From contig JALRME010000043.1 of assembly GCA_026120035.1 (NCBI GenBank), positions 124,001 to 188,000 of the forward strand: 64,000 nt of DNA, in the 5' to 3' direction. This DNA is from Coleophoma eucalyptorum. Its lineage: Eukaryota; Ascomycota; Leotiomycetes; Helotiales; Dermateaceae. The notes below the pieces were generated by a model. The model made no database searches and was not told the DNA's origin. It saw nothing but the letters and a program-made list of their open reading frames with translations. The translations under genes and the position numbers were made by a program. Below are positions 1 to 11,400 of this stretch, in pieces; the stretch's first letter is position 1; each line of letters opens with the position of its first letter.

Positions 1-1272
1 ACCCAAGAGCGCGAGCCCCATTGATCGTAGCCATCTCCAAAACTGCCTCGGCACCGACCAGTCCTGCATCCAGATTTGCTCCTTTATGAATGATTCCCGC
101 TAGATGCATCTCGCGGAACATGTCGTACGTGTTCCCACACGGCGCACCATCCGTTCCGAGAGACACATTCACTCCAGCATCCAGCATCTGGGGCACTTTC
201 GCAATCCCACTAGCAAGCTTACAATTACTGTTCGGGTTATGTGCCACCGTGGTGCCGCTCTGTCGAAGCAACGGTAGGTCCACAGCGAGATCCAAATTCA
301 CCATATGTGCCAGAACCGTCTTGGGGCCGGTTAGTTTGGCTTGCTGGCAGAACTCTACAGGACTGCAGTTGTACATGTCTCTGTAGATGGTGAGATCTTT
401 CGGTGCTTCCGCACAGTGCATCGTCAGGCCGATGTCATGCTCGCGACATGCCTCTCCGATGCCGCGGTGCGATGACAGCGGTGATCCTCGTGGGGTGCCC
501 GCTGCGGCCCAGACGTGTAGGCGATCGTTGAACGACCCATGATGCCGACGGTGGGCTTCGAGCATGGAAGCAACTGACATGGATGAAACATCCTTGTCTC
601 TTGGATCAGAAATGTTGAGCTTGGTATTGCTTTCTTCAAACTTCACGAGTTTTCCCTATTGCTCGTCAGCAAGCAGACTAGCAAGGTGCATAGGTATTTT
701 TCGATGACAGGGAGAAAGAAAAAGAAGAAGGTAATAGTGTAGGGAATAGTTTGGCAGTAAGAACTTACAAGACACCCTCGGATTCCACTCTCACCCACAG
801 CCCTCACGACATTCTCAAACCCGCTCCCATGAGTGAGCATGCTCTCAAGGAAGCACGTCGTGCCACTCTTCAACATCTCCGCAATGGTCAACCGCGCAGC
901 CACATAGCCATCATCGGCAGCATAGCACGCCTCGAGCGGCCAGATAGCATCGCAGAGCCACGAGTGCAGCGGTAAGTCCTCAGCCAGTCCCCGCAGCAGC
1001 GACTGTGCGAGATGCGAATGGGTGTTCACTAGTCCTGGGATCACGATTTTGCGGTCTAGGTCCACGATATCTGGATTTTGCGGAGGCTGGTGGTATTTTG
1101 AGCTGATGCTGCTGCTTTTGCCTATGTCGATGATGCGCGAGCCTTGGACTACGATGGTGCCGTTTAGGATTATGTCTCGGGTGGTGTTGAGGGTTATGAT
1201 TGTTGCGTTGCAATACAGAGTTATCTTGTCAGCGCTGGGGACAGGGACGGCGGGAATAATTGAGGAATCCAT
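1..1272 (-). CDS. Amidohydrolase, guanine deaminase/TrzN-like (3' end off window)
   Basis: Zinc-type amidohydrolase that probably deaminates or dechlorinates a purine- or triazine-like heterocycle; the exact substrate is not readable. Exons 1272-769 and 655-1, phase 0; the intron starts GTAAGT and ends CAATAG after a GCTGAC branch site. The ATG at 1272 is chosen because the protein begins there with a typical beta-sandwich lead; an in-frame ATG at 1392 only adds low-complexity residues. Metal-binding motifs seen: NTHSH (His85, His87), MHCAE (His248), LAHMV (His285) and GTDGAPC (Asp337), the usual order in the AtzA/TrzN/guanine deaminase group. About 386 residues are present; the C-terminal barrel end and stop lie beyond position 1. 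It is divergent from a purine permease, which favours a nucleobase substrate (inference). Confidence 0.85.
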
Positions 1273-2067
1273 CTTGTGAATAGTGGTGATGGTGATGGGA
1301 TAGTAATGAGGGCTTTGGATATGGAAATCCTGGGCGGAGTTTTGCTCCTTGGGACTCGAGCGTCTCTGAGTCTTGCTCGGTAAGGTATGCAAAGTATTGG
1401 TGTTGTCTCTTAGTCACTGAAGGCTGTGTGTCCCAGGTGGTGCTCGCTAAGCCCAAGAAATCCAACGACGGCGAAATATGTCAGTCTACATTCGTATCTC
1501 GCCGTCAAATATAAACTCACCGAGACGATAGGAACCCCCCGGCGCATTTCGCGTTTCCCATTGATCTTTATGGAGCCATCGACCTCCAATGCGACATGCA
1601 AGCCTCCCGCTAACCTACTTACCTTGGCTTACCTTAACTTCCTTTGGCTACGTACCCCACGTTTGAACGAACCATCGGTCCCCTCCGACCTGATAAGCTC
1701 TAAGCAGTCCCTCCTATTGGTCAATGCAACGCTCCAATGCCTTATCTATCGACAGCTTCCACCCATTGATTTTTTTTCTTTGGGAGATCGCTGGGAATTA
1801 TTTCGCCATTCCCCACTGCCATTCATTGTACTCCTGCAGTGTGATGTGAGCTTTGTTTGCCGATATAATGATATGCTGCTGGGAAGCATTGCATGGGTTC
1901 TTGACGGTAGCCCGTCCAGGGCATGGATATAAAGTCTGGATTTCATTCCCCCCTTTTAGCGGTAGGTGCGTCAGTTGAGTAGTTTTCCATTTCTATGGTT
2001 GCTTTTCTTACCCATTGCTATCCTGTCACAATTATTGTTTCAGTCTATATTCTGTGACTGGGTTATC
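1273..2067. promoter_or_regulatory. Divergent promoter between amidohydrolase and purine permease
   Basis: Shared 0.8 kb intergenic region. GATAAG at 1692-1697 and its complement CTTATC at 1741-1746 match HGATAR sites bound by the fungal nitrogen regulator AreA/NIT2. A TATAAA lies at 1928-1933, about 135 bp before the permease ATG. Site identities are seen; regulation is inferred. Open frames here (for example 1426-1932 plus) show no family resemblance. Confidence 0.4.
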
Positions 2068-3949
2068 ATGGAGACACCAGCAAGTGTTGAGACCTCCAGA
2101 CCGGAGAAGGATGTCACTCACTATGCATCCTCCCTCACAAACGACGGTATCGGAGCAGTGGAAGGCAAGGCGACAGGATGGAGTTACTGGAAGCATTATT
2201 TCACCTCTCGAGAAGGATGGCTAGGTGACTACGTACATGGCCCCTTCTAAAGTCTCATATCAGAACAGCGAGACTGACAATGGCCAGGATTACCTCTACC
2301 TGATCACTCCCAACATCTGGCCGCTGAACAAACGCTATGCCGACTACGAAGCGCCCTTCTACGGACTCGACGATGAGATCCCCATTCTCCTCACGCTCCT
2401 CCTCGGTCTACAGCACGCCCTCACAATGATCGGCTCCATAGTCTCCCCACCGCTCGCCATCGCCGGCGGCGCCTTCTACTTCGACGCAACGGTGACCCAA
2501 TACCTCGTCTCGGCCGCATTTATAACAACAGGCATTGCCACCGCACTGCAAGTAACGCGGGTACACATCGCCAAGACGCCCTTCTATATTGGCACAGGTT
2601 TGCTCTCAGTCGTTGGCCCGACGTTCGACATCCTGCCCATTGCATTCAACTACACAGCCATGCGCTACGCCAACGGGACCTGTCCCACGGCAGAAGACGG
2701 CACACAGCTGCCGTGTCCAGACGCCTGGGGCGCTATCCTCGGATCTATGCTCTGTACCGTCTGGGTCCAGATCGCAATGAGCATGGTGCCGCCCAAGAAG
2801 CTGAACAAGATCTTCCCCAAGACCGTCACCGGCAGCTTGTTGCTTTTGGTCGGAGTATATCTCATTGGCAACGGCATGCAGAACTGGGGCGGGAGCTCGA
2901 ACTGTAATGGTGGGACGGGCTATTATGCGCTCTGTCCGAGTACGGCGGCGCCGAAACCTCTGCCTTGGTAAGACCTCCGTCGAGATGCCTATGTAGAGGT
3001 TTGGAGAAGAGTAACGTGGAAAGCTGACATTGAATACAGGGGTGATCCAAAACTCATTGGGCTAGGCTTCAGCGTCTTCTGCACCATAATATTCGTTGAG
3101 CAGTTCGGTTCGCCCTTGATGAAATCCGCATCCGTAATCTTTGGTCTCGCAGTAGGCTGCGCCATCTCCGGAGCGACAGGATATTGGTCGCGCAGCAGTA
3201 TCGACGCCGCTCCCGCCGTGACGTTCCTATGGGTGCACACCTTCCGCCTCTCTGTCGACGGCGCGCTCATCCTGCCCCTGCTGATCATGTTCATCTGCGA
3301 AGCCGTGTCTTGCATGCCCGACATTCTGGCTACGGCCGAGATCAGCAACGTCGACATCGAAGGTACCTCTTTCAACAGCCGTATCCAGGGCGGCATCCTC
3401 TGCGATGGACTTGGAAGTTTGTTCTCGGCCTTTGGCACCGGTCTGCCTATGGTGAGCCAGGCAGGGAACAACGGAGTAATTTCACTGACTGGCTGTGCGA
3501 GTCGGCGCGCTGGATGGTGCGCGGCTGGATTTTTAATTCTCATGGGCGTGTTTGGGAAATTCGGCGCGGTGTTCGGTTCCATGCCGCCCTCGGTGCTGGG
3601 CGGCATGCAGGTCTTCCTCTATAGCACGATCGCCGTCGCGGGAATCCGCGTCCTGGGTTTGATTGCATGGACGAGACGGAATCGCTTCATCCTGACTGCG
3701 GCGCTGGGATTTGGGTTCATTGATATCGTGCAGCCGACTTGGTTTGATCAGGTGCTCGATTATAGTGGAAGTAACGTACACCTTTCAGGGTTCGAGCAGG
3801 GCTTGAATCTAATTGTTGAGACGCCTTTTATCGTCGCCGCTGTGATCGGGGTCTTTTTGAACCTGGTGCTGCCGAAGGATAAGAGTGCTATGGATAGAGT
3901 AGTTAGAGATGCGAGTGGTCATCCTGTATTAAGTAGAAGAGAGGATTAA
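2068..3949 (+). CDS. NAT/NCS2 purine (uric acid-xanthine) permease, UapA/UapC-like
   Basis: Plasma-membrane symporter of the nucleobase-ascorbate transporter family, importing purines such as urate or xanthine. Exons 2068-2232, 2288-2967 and 3040-3949 give 584 aa, close to Aspergillus UapA (574 aa). The first junction restores GDY-DYLYLITP, as in UapA; the second is split in a Trp codon followed by GDPKLIG. Many hydrophobic helices are visible. The family signature is recognisable at residues 424-433 as GNNGVISLTG. The position usually Q/E/P is Gly here and the last position is Gly, so specificity may differ from UapA. The conserved acidic residue before it (ICEAVSCMPD) is present. Divergent from an amidohydrolase; the 3' end faces MED5 with 83 bp between. 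Confidence 0.92.
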
Positions 3950-4032
3950 GTTGAGATTTGAAAAGAGTATTGTAATTTCTAGTTGGCATATAGTGTTAGC
4001 TCGACGTAGATGGTCCAGGAGGTTTATACATT

Positions 4033-7000
4033 TTAGAATCCCATGCCATCACTACCTCCAAATAAATCATCGCCACCGTCCATTCCTAAGCCCAGCCCAC
4101 TCATCAAATCATCGTCTCCAGCAATCACAGCGTCAATGCTCTGCTGGTGCTCATCCACGTCCCCAACACCCGCATCCATCTGCTGCTGTAAGGCGGCATC
4201 CATCTGCAAGCCTGCATCGTCTAGTCCCATTGCACTCATTACAGGCTGTGGTTGGAGCAATTGTGCTTCAACACGTCTTGACAAACGTACAATTGTCTCA
4301 GCTTGTGCAGGATCAGCCTTGTGAATCTTGGGCGAATTATCCGCTTCGAGCTTCAAAGCTTCGCGGAGGGTCATTCTCCGCTGGAGAGGTTGCATGACGG
4401 CGAGTTCAGCAGCTCTGAGCCCTTCACTGCACGAACAAGGTGCACAAATGATTGCCGTAGCAACATCTATAACAACGCTTCCATTTCCTGCCTCGGTCTG
4501 AGTTTGGACCTCAGAAATGATCGCGTGAAGTAGACGCTTCGCACCAAGGATTTTCAGAGCCGCGAGAATCTGCCGATGCGTATAAGATGCCGGAATGATG
4601 TTCATTCCAGGCATACCGGGATTCAACCCCCATTGGACTAGGTTTTGGACAGTTTGTTTCACGCTGGCTGTCATACTACCCCCTTGGGTAGCTGTCCAAG
4701 CTTCAAGCTCAGTGTGTTCACTCGCGCCATGTCTCTCCCAGCCAAGATTTCCCTTGATTTTCTTCAAAAGAGGCTCAATATCTTGACAAGAAGGCTCGGC
4801 TCTTTGATACCACCTCAGGGAATGTTCAAGTGGTTTAGCAATGATGTTAAGAATGGCGGGAAAGATATTAGAAGCTTCTGATGATATGGATGTTGGTGTA
4901 AGGATGAGTGCTGATAAGATCTGAAGCACTGAGGTTGCGTCATTACCTCTGGATTCCCACAAATGAGACGAAAGCCATGTTATGGCCCCGACAAGGGACG
5001 GCAAGAGAAAGGTATCAACAAGATCTATTAGGTTAGCCAACGTCGAGAGGAGAAAAACATATTCTTACATTCAAGTCCACCCTTCAAGCCCTCATCAGAC
5101 AGATTGTTGGTACTACAAGCGACCACGATATGGTGGAAAAGAGTCGGAACTAGTAGATAAAAGTCCTGAGGTGGGCATGACCCCATCAATTCATCTCCAA
5201 GCCCGCCACTTTCATTGTCAAACAAACCACGGATCCAACCATCAAGATGACTCTGTTCTTGATCAGTGAGAGTATCCATAGCCTTGCTCAGATGCCCTTG
5301 ACTTAGAAGCTTCGCAACAAATGATTCGGAGTTTCTAATCCCTAAATCATTTGGTGAAAGATTGTACCTGTGAACAAATGCGAGTACAAGTAGAAGTATA
5401 GACCCAAACTCTTCGTATACGGGTTGATACTCGCCTTGATCGTCATCGTAACGCCAGTTGTCTAGTACTTCGCATATTGGTTGAAGTATTGTAACTGGTT
5501 TATCGAATAAAAGCATCGTATCAAGGGACGATGGCTTCTGGGCCAATTTGCTACATAAAGCCTTCAATGTCATCGTCTCCTTATTACTACATAGGCGGCC
5601 GATTACCTGACTGGATTAGCAAGGTTCAAACGCAAATTATGGCAACCCTACCTCTGTAATAGCTTGGCTGATGGCGCCGACGTTTCCATCCATATGCTCC
5701 AACTCATCTATCAGACCCTCAGCTCTTTCAGGATCCGACAAACATTGTTGAACCAAGTCCTGCTTTGCATACCTACCGCCAGCAGGAAGATTTTGCATCG
5801 GAATATCACCAAGCAATGTCTCTATACTGGATTCCGGTATCAAGCCATGTAAGCAGCAGGCGAAGCAGAAGTCTGGCCGGACAGAATCTGAGAGGATATT
5901 GCTGTTACTCGACTCATCGAACATGTTTGAAAGAGTGGGAAAGACAGTGGTATCGACATGAGCCAATGCGCCGGTAATGCAATATTCTGCATTTAGTGGT
6001 GGGAAAAGAGAGCTTGAAAGAGGTGATAATAGTAGGGGGAGCTTGTTTATCAAAAATGAGCGCAAGAGGGTAGTAGTTTGGCTACTCTCCTTTCTGTAGA
6101 TGGCATTGGCTAAGATATCAAAGGACGCAAGTATAAGATCAACCATTGTTGATTGTATGTCACCCTGTTGTCATTAGTAAGGGTCTTCATAGACAGGGAG
6201 AATCTTACTTGGTATCTGTTATGCAAGTATGAAAATATAGCATCATCATCCATCAATGGCATTGCAACCAACTAGGTAATTTATTAGCATTAGTTCCGTT
6301 TCTTTGTTTCACTACCTTACCAACGAGTTCAGGTAGATATATAGCCCAGATCTAGAATTCATGGTAGGTAGATCTCCCACAACAAGACTCTCCATCCCAC
6401 CAAGACCAATGGCCTCGTCCATAATGTCCTCAATTTCCTTTCTGTCCGCCTGTTCTTTCTTGTCTACTGGGGCCACGGCTACTAGAGTTTGAGTACGGAA
6501 GATCTCTAACCGTGCTGCGCTCTGGGGTGTCGTCTGTAGCAGGAGTGGAATAAAGGTTGCAAGACACTTGGAAAGTGTCTGAGCTATTCCTACGAGAACT
6601 TAGCAAAGACTTCAGACATATTATTTGATCATACCTTTTGGACAGCCTCCCCTGAAGGAATTGAGTATCTTTCCATTCTCCGTAACAGCGACTAATAATG
6701 TTCCCAATGCCATGATAGCTGCGCTCATTTCCTGAGCATGGCTGCCAAGCCCTAGAGTCTCATCTGCATGCACAGCAGTAGAAGCCAAATCCATCCATTT
6801 GATGCCGATTAAGATCAGCTCTACCGCCTCTTGGGTATTGCGCGGTGCCGCGCCTGAGGAGATGTGCTTTGCCAATCTGTAGAACAAGCTCTCTTCCGCT
6901 GCATACGAGCTCCTCCAGCGGACTGCCTTGTCCTTCTTATCTGCGCCATTGGCACTCTCATTCCCAATATTATCCTTCTCACTCTCCCTCCCAAAGCTCG

Positions 7001-7253
7001 AGTACTTCGCCAGTGCCCTCAATATCCCCGGTGTGTCCACGAGCTGGAGGCCCAGCAGAACCTGAAGATACCTAGGTATCCTCGGGTCGAGATTGACATC
7101 ATTATCGCTCGTGGGACGGAGAAAGATCTCTGCTGCGTGGGCTTTCGACAGCGGGTGTTTACAGCTCAGTATCTGGACGTAGGATGAGAAGGTTTCTGGC
7201 TCGAGGCGCATCGCGAGGCTGTGGGAGAGGAATTGAGTCCAAGCTGCAGCCAT
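4033..7253 (-). CDS. nut1: Mediator of RNA polymerase II subunit 5 (Nut1/MED5)
   Basis: Tail-module Mediator subunit; nuclear, transcription co-regulator. Six exons read from the minus strand: 7253-6635, 6589-6321, 6271-6209, 6164-5652, 5606-5069 and 5024-4033, giving 997 aa, the usual size for fungal MED5. The N terminus has the family's helical opening with the HPLSKAHAAEIFLRP stretch. Joins restore continuous helices, for example GGLE|YLVDTFLLP at the last junction. The tail is acidic and Gly/Asp/Met-rich (GLGMDGGDDLFGG), common for MED5. No frame breaks were found. Exon 3 is only 63 nt, so automated models may miss it. The GTAGGG donor before exon 5 is less canonical but keeps phase. Confidence 0.88.
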
Positions 7254-7668
7254 GGTGGCTAATCCTTTTATTTGTGTGCTGGAGCTACAGTCACATCATG
7301 CGACCCCACAGGAGGAATGCGAGGATGAGGATATCGTCGTAGGTCCGAATTGAAGCATGGGTGGTGCTCTGTCGAAATGATCGAGGCAGTTCAAAGCGAG
7401 GATCGACAAGGTCTCAGCCTCATGAAATCTTGCGCCCCACCACTCAGAATCCTAGGAGAGGATCTACTGCATGATGGCATTTATCAATTGCGATGAACTT
7501 AAGATCTGCCAGGTAAGATGTTAACCATTCATGAATCGTATGTTTGATTGTTTGTAATAATGCGTGCTAAATGTAGAGGCTTCACAACGCCTCTCGCTAC
7601 ACCCAAAAGCCGCTCAGAAGCACATTAAGAATAATATAGTAGTACATATATCATAAGTCATAAATCCC
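7254..7668. promoter_or_regulatory. Intergenic, upstream of nut1
   Basis: 415 bp between the nut1 start and the stop of the next minus-strand gene. It should hold the nut1 promoter and the downstream gene's 3' UTR; nothing else is recognisable. Confidence 0.3.
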
Positions 7669-8439
7669 CTACTGCGGTTCCCTCTTGATTCTTGGTCCGT
7701 CGTTCATTCCTATGTCGAAGCTCTCCCCAGGAGCCCGCGGCCCCAGCATCCAATCCTGCATAGCTAACCACTCACTCCAAGCACTGTCTGCAGCTTGCAT
7801 TTCCTCTTCCGTCACATTCCGCAGTGGACTGACAAAAGGACATGTCTCGTCAGGCCCCATATCATATTCAGCCTTGACGTTCAACCATGATGTACTCTTG
7901 GCGGCAAACATGAAGTTTCGTCGTTCAATCTCATGCAAAGAGCCAACTCCTTCTCTCCATGCGTCCCCGAAGAAGCCGTGCAAGACGCTTGGTTTGTCAT
8001 GGCCCGTAGCAATCAGTCGGCGGATATAAGGGATCAAAGAGACAGACTGTGCGTGTGGCCCTGATCCGGGCGGTGGAGTTGGAGAGAAAGGGTTCGGTGG
8101 TGTATGGCGTATTCCACCAGCAAGGCTGGGGGTTGGTCCGGTGTTCGGAGGAGAGGTATTCGACGCTGACAAGACCGGAGGATGCTTCTGGTATGGAAGT
8201 AGGATGTTCATGAAGGCCGAAAGCGCTTGTACGGGCGGACTGTGTTGCGCATGGTCGAGAAAGTAACGGTGGCAGCTCTGGTACTGAGGGTACCATTCAA
8301 GGATATCGAACGATGGCGCAGCGCTCTTCTGTCGCGAATTGGGGTTTAGAGAAGGAGTAGCATAGTTCTGGTGAAAGGACGGCGGTGGATAGGCAGGACC
8401 AGGCTGACTCGAAGGTCCGGCTTGCGCGTTAAAAGCCAT
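7669..8439 (-). CDS. Conserved-looking hypothetical protein, 256 aa
   Basis: Family not recognised. Uninterrupted ORF from the ATG at 8439. The first about 50 residues are Pro/Ser/Gln-rich and disordered (PSSQPGPAYPPP). A compact segment follows with aromatic residues (ILEWYPQYQSCHRYF) and a helix (VQALSAFMNILLPYQ), then a second Pro-rich linker. A C-terminal folded-looking part is rich in Trp (SEWLAMQDWML). The last residues include IKRE, matching the hydrophobic-Lys-x-Glu SUMO acceptor consensus. The ATG is preceded by TTTTTTTCCTACAG after a GCTGAC branch sequence, which looks like the 3' end of a 5'-UTR intron, so I prefer 8439 to an in-frame upstream ATG at 8481 that lies inside that signal. 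Nuclear role possible but only inferred. Confidence 0.7.
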   Translation of the reverse strand: MAFNAQAGPSSQPGPAYPPPSFHQNYATPSLNPNSRQKSAAPSFDILEWYPQYQSCHRYFLDHAQHSPPVQALSAFMNILLPYQKHPPVLSASNTSPPNTGPTPSLAGGIRHTPPNPFSPTPPPGSGPHAQSVSLIPYIRRLIATGHDKPSVLHGFFGDAWREGVGSLHEIERRNFMFAAKSTSWLNVKAEYDMGPDETCPFVSPLRNVTEEEMQAADSAWSEWLAMQDWMLGPRAPGESFDIGMNDGPRIKREPQ

Positions 8440-11400
8440 CTGAAGGTACTGGACTGTAGGAAAAAAAAGTGCCGTCAGCAACAGGAAGCTCAGAGTCTCA
8501 AATAGAGTAGCCGGCGTTGCTCTCGCATTGTAAACTGGGGGGTGGGAGAGGTTACACCAACAAGAAAGGCCTGATCAAGGCCAGACAGTCAGACTAGATC
8601 CGACCAAAAAATGTAGGTTGTGACTGAACTGATCGACAAGTTTGTTCCGTGGGACCGGGTCAAGCGCAAGTCCTATATCGAGTAAACGGTGGGGTCGACG
8701 GCCGTCAGGTAAAGTGGCGCTTTGACTGTTGGGAGGTTTTCCACGATGCTTTTTCCGGGAGCAGCTGTTGCAACAGCAGAAGCAGAAGGAGAGAGAAGGT
8801 CATGGTGGCAGGAAAGCACAAGCAGCGGAGCGGACGAGGCCTACTTATGTATCATGGACGTGTGGACGAGAGCAGGAGCTTGTAGGTGGTGGTGGATGAG
8901 ATGTGGAGAGGAAAGGTTGCCGATGTGAATGTGGATTAGAAATAGGCATGGTGGAGAAAGCCAATATCTGGAGAAGCATAAGGTAGGCGGAAGGGAAGGA
9001 GGAGGCCGGCGGTGCTGCAGTACAGTAAAGTACAGTAAAGTGCAGTACAGGAAAGCAGAGTAGAGCCAGAGTGCAGTGCAGTGCAGCACAGTGCCGCAGG
9101 TGGGAAAGCTGGTAGCTGGTAGGTGGGTTGGCCAGGTGTGTTAGGCAAGGTGGGTGAAGCGCCAGTTAGGGCCTGGCTACCGGCAGCTAGGGTGGAAGCT
9201 ATGAAGCATGAGGTATGAGGCAGGAGGCATGAGGCATGATAGCATGAGTAAGTAAGGCATCGGTTGAGAATGGGAGTGGACTGGGGTGGAGTGGAGTGGA
9301 CTGCTGGCAGTCGGGGAGCTGCGAGCTGCGCCGGTATGGCTACGAGCTGGATTGAATGGCGTAGTTGGTGTCGTGAGGTGGTAATGGGATGAGTGAGGAT
9401 GTGGCCAGTGCTGTTCCTACCCGTACCCCGTACCTGCGCCGTCCCTAGCGGGAGGAACATCCGCTTACCGTAGTGGCAGCAGCACCACGCCCTGCGGAGA
9501 AACTCCCCGGCCCTAAGGACAGCAGTCTGCTTCAGTAGCCCAGTGCAGCAGCTAAGTCCACCCAAGCCTCCCCGTGGCTTACCTCTGTCGTGGCTGTTCT
9601 TCGGGGGACCGCTGCTTATTTCTCAGGGCCCAGACAACCGCTATACTTTTTTTCCTCAGCGTGCGCCCACCAGATCAACTACGGAACCTTGCTCAGCTGT
9701 CTGTCTTACCTACCCAGCTACCCAAGTCCTGCCTGCAAAGCCCGATGATGCTCAGGCCTGACCTCTCATCTACGATTCCCATCCCCCCCCCTCTCGGGTC
9801 TTTTCTGGAACCGCAGAGGGAATGTGCGGAATGTGTGCCTACATCCTTCCATTCCAGACACACAACCATCCACACTGCATGCTGCGTGCCTCAATCTCAA
9901 CGCCTCCAGGGTTGCTACCTCTTGTCAAATTCCCATCCCCAGCTCGTGGAATCTCCATGGCTGTCCAAAGCTGATCACCCCTACTCGCTCAACCCACCCA
10001 ACTGACTATGCCTTAGGCTACTTTCTCTTCACGAACACGATGCTTCGGGCATGCTTCACAATGGGCATGCTTGTCAGAACGACTATTGAGTATGTCGGAC
10101 ATTCATCCTCTGCTCGAGCCTTGTCTTGTGTCCCCCACATGGAGGTACCGACCAGACCAGACCAATTCAATTCACTGGAGGGTGCAGAGGTAGATGGGTG
10201 ACTTCCGTCAACTACCGACCCGTTGAGCTCTGCTTACTCCTTGCTGCACCTAGACCGTACAGCCAACGCCGTCCCAGGGAACTGGGACGATTGATACTTT
10301 CTCTTGTCATGCCTTGGAACATTGCCAAACTTCGGGTTCGACTCAGACCTGCAGCCACCCGCTAGGATTATGCAACCCATTAACCCGGATTGACACTGCT
10401 GAAGGGGATGGTGATGTGCTTACGTCTTCGATTCATTTACTTTCAGCGAGGACAAGACCGCCAGGCCCAACAGCTTTTCCCAGTCGCCAGTTCCAGCAGG
10501 ACGGCTCGACCAATTCTTCTGCATGTACGATACGACGTATCGTACTCCGATCATGACGGAGAATCCAGAGCGATCCAGCTGAATTTCGGGGCCATAAATA
10601 TGTCCCGTCAGGTCTTCTCTAGCCAACCAGAGTATTTGTCAAATATCAGCCAGCAGGACCCCCCTCCAAAACGAACAAGTCCTCCTTTTGCTTTGTGTTC
10701 TTGAGTCTCATACGCTCCAACAAATCACTTTTCCCTGCCGACAACTTCAAAGTTCAAATTTTCCAAGTTTTAATCATTTCAATCATTTCATTAAGATGGC
10801 GCATTTCTCTATGTCATGGTTCTCCTGGCGTTGTACGGCGTATTATTGTCGTTGTGTGCGGTATTATTTGCACTTCGGAGGCGCCGTGAAAATGTGATAT
10901 TCGGGCGTACCCGAGAAAAACTAAATCCGCGGAGGTGGACAGCAACAGCAACATGGCAGTTCCCTCCCTTTCTCCAGACCGTCAGAACAAGAAGCGCGGG
11001 TTAAATCAGCCAATTTCCCGAAAACCAACACGAGTCTGGAGCTAGCCATTCAAAAGGAATTCAAGCAGATTCTGTCTCTCCATGTTTTGATGCAGGGTTC
11101 ACGAATAGCCATGGCCCAAAAAAGATATATTTGGTTGCATGGAAAAACATGCCCAAGTCTGTGGTTTTCTGTCTCCAAGAATGAAACCTGCCTGGGGGAC
11201 ATTTCTCCGCGCAAACAGTTGAGTATGATTTGGAATAGTTGCGGTGTTGATACTTAGCAGATGATCTTCGTCTGATCTCCAGAGCAAACTCACTTTCACG
11301 CCCATCGCGGTTTCTTTAGTCCTGGCCATGCAAGTTTCCTTCACCACACGACCAGAGTTGAAAAGGGTTTGGCACATTTCCCACGCCTTGCATGTAAGCC

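Noticed and set aside
1426..1932. 168-codon plus-strand ORF in the divergent promoter
   Set aside because: Overlaps the TATA/GATA region and resembles no protein.
2989..3606. 205-codon minus-strand ORF
   Set aside because: Antisense to the third exon of the purine permease, with no family features of its own.
8936..9565. 209-codon minus-strand ORF
   Set aside because: Built from short tandem repeats (Tyr/Leu/Cys strings from CAGTA units); no splice or start context.
10310..10370. GGTTCGACTC resembling a tRNA B box
   Set aside because: No matching A box, acceptor stem or cloverleaf around it.
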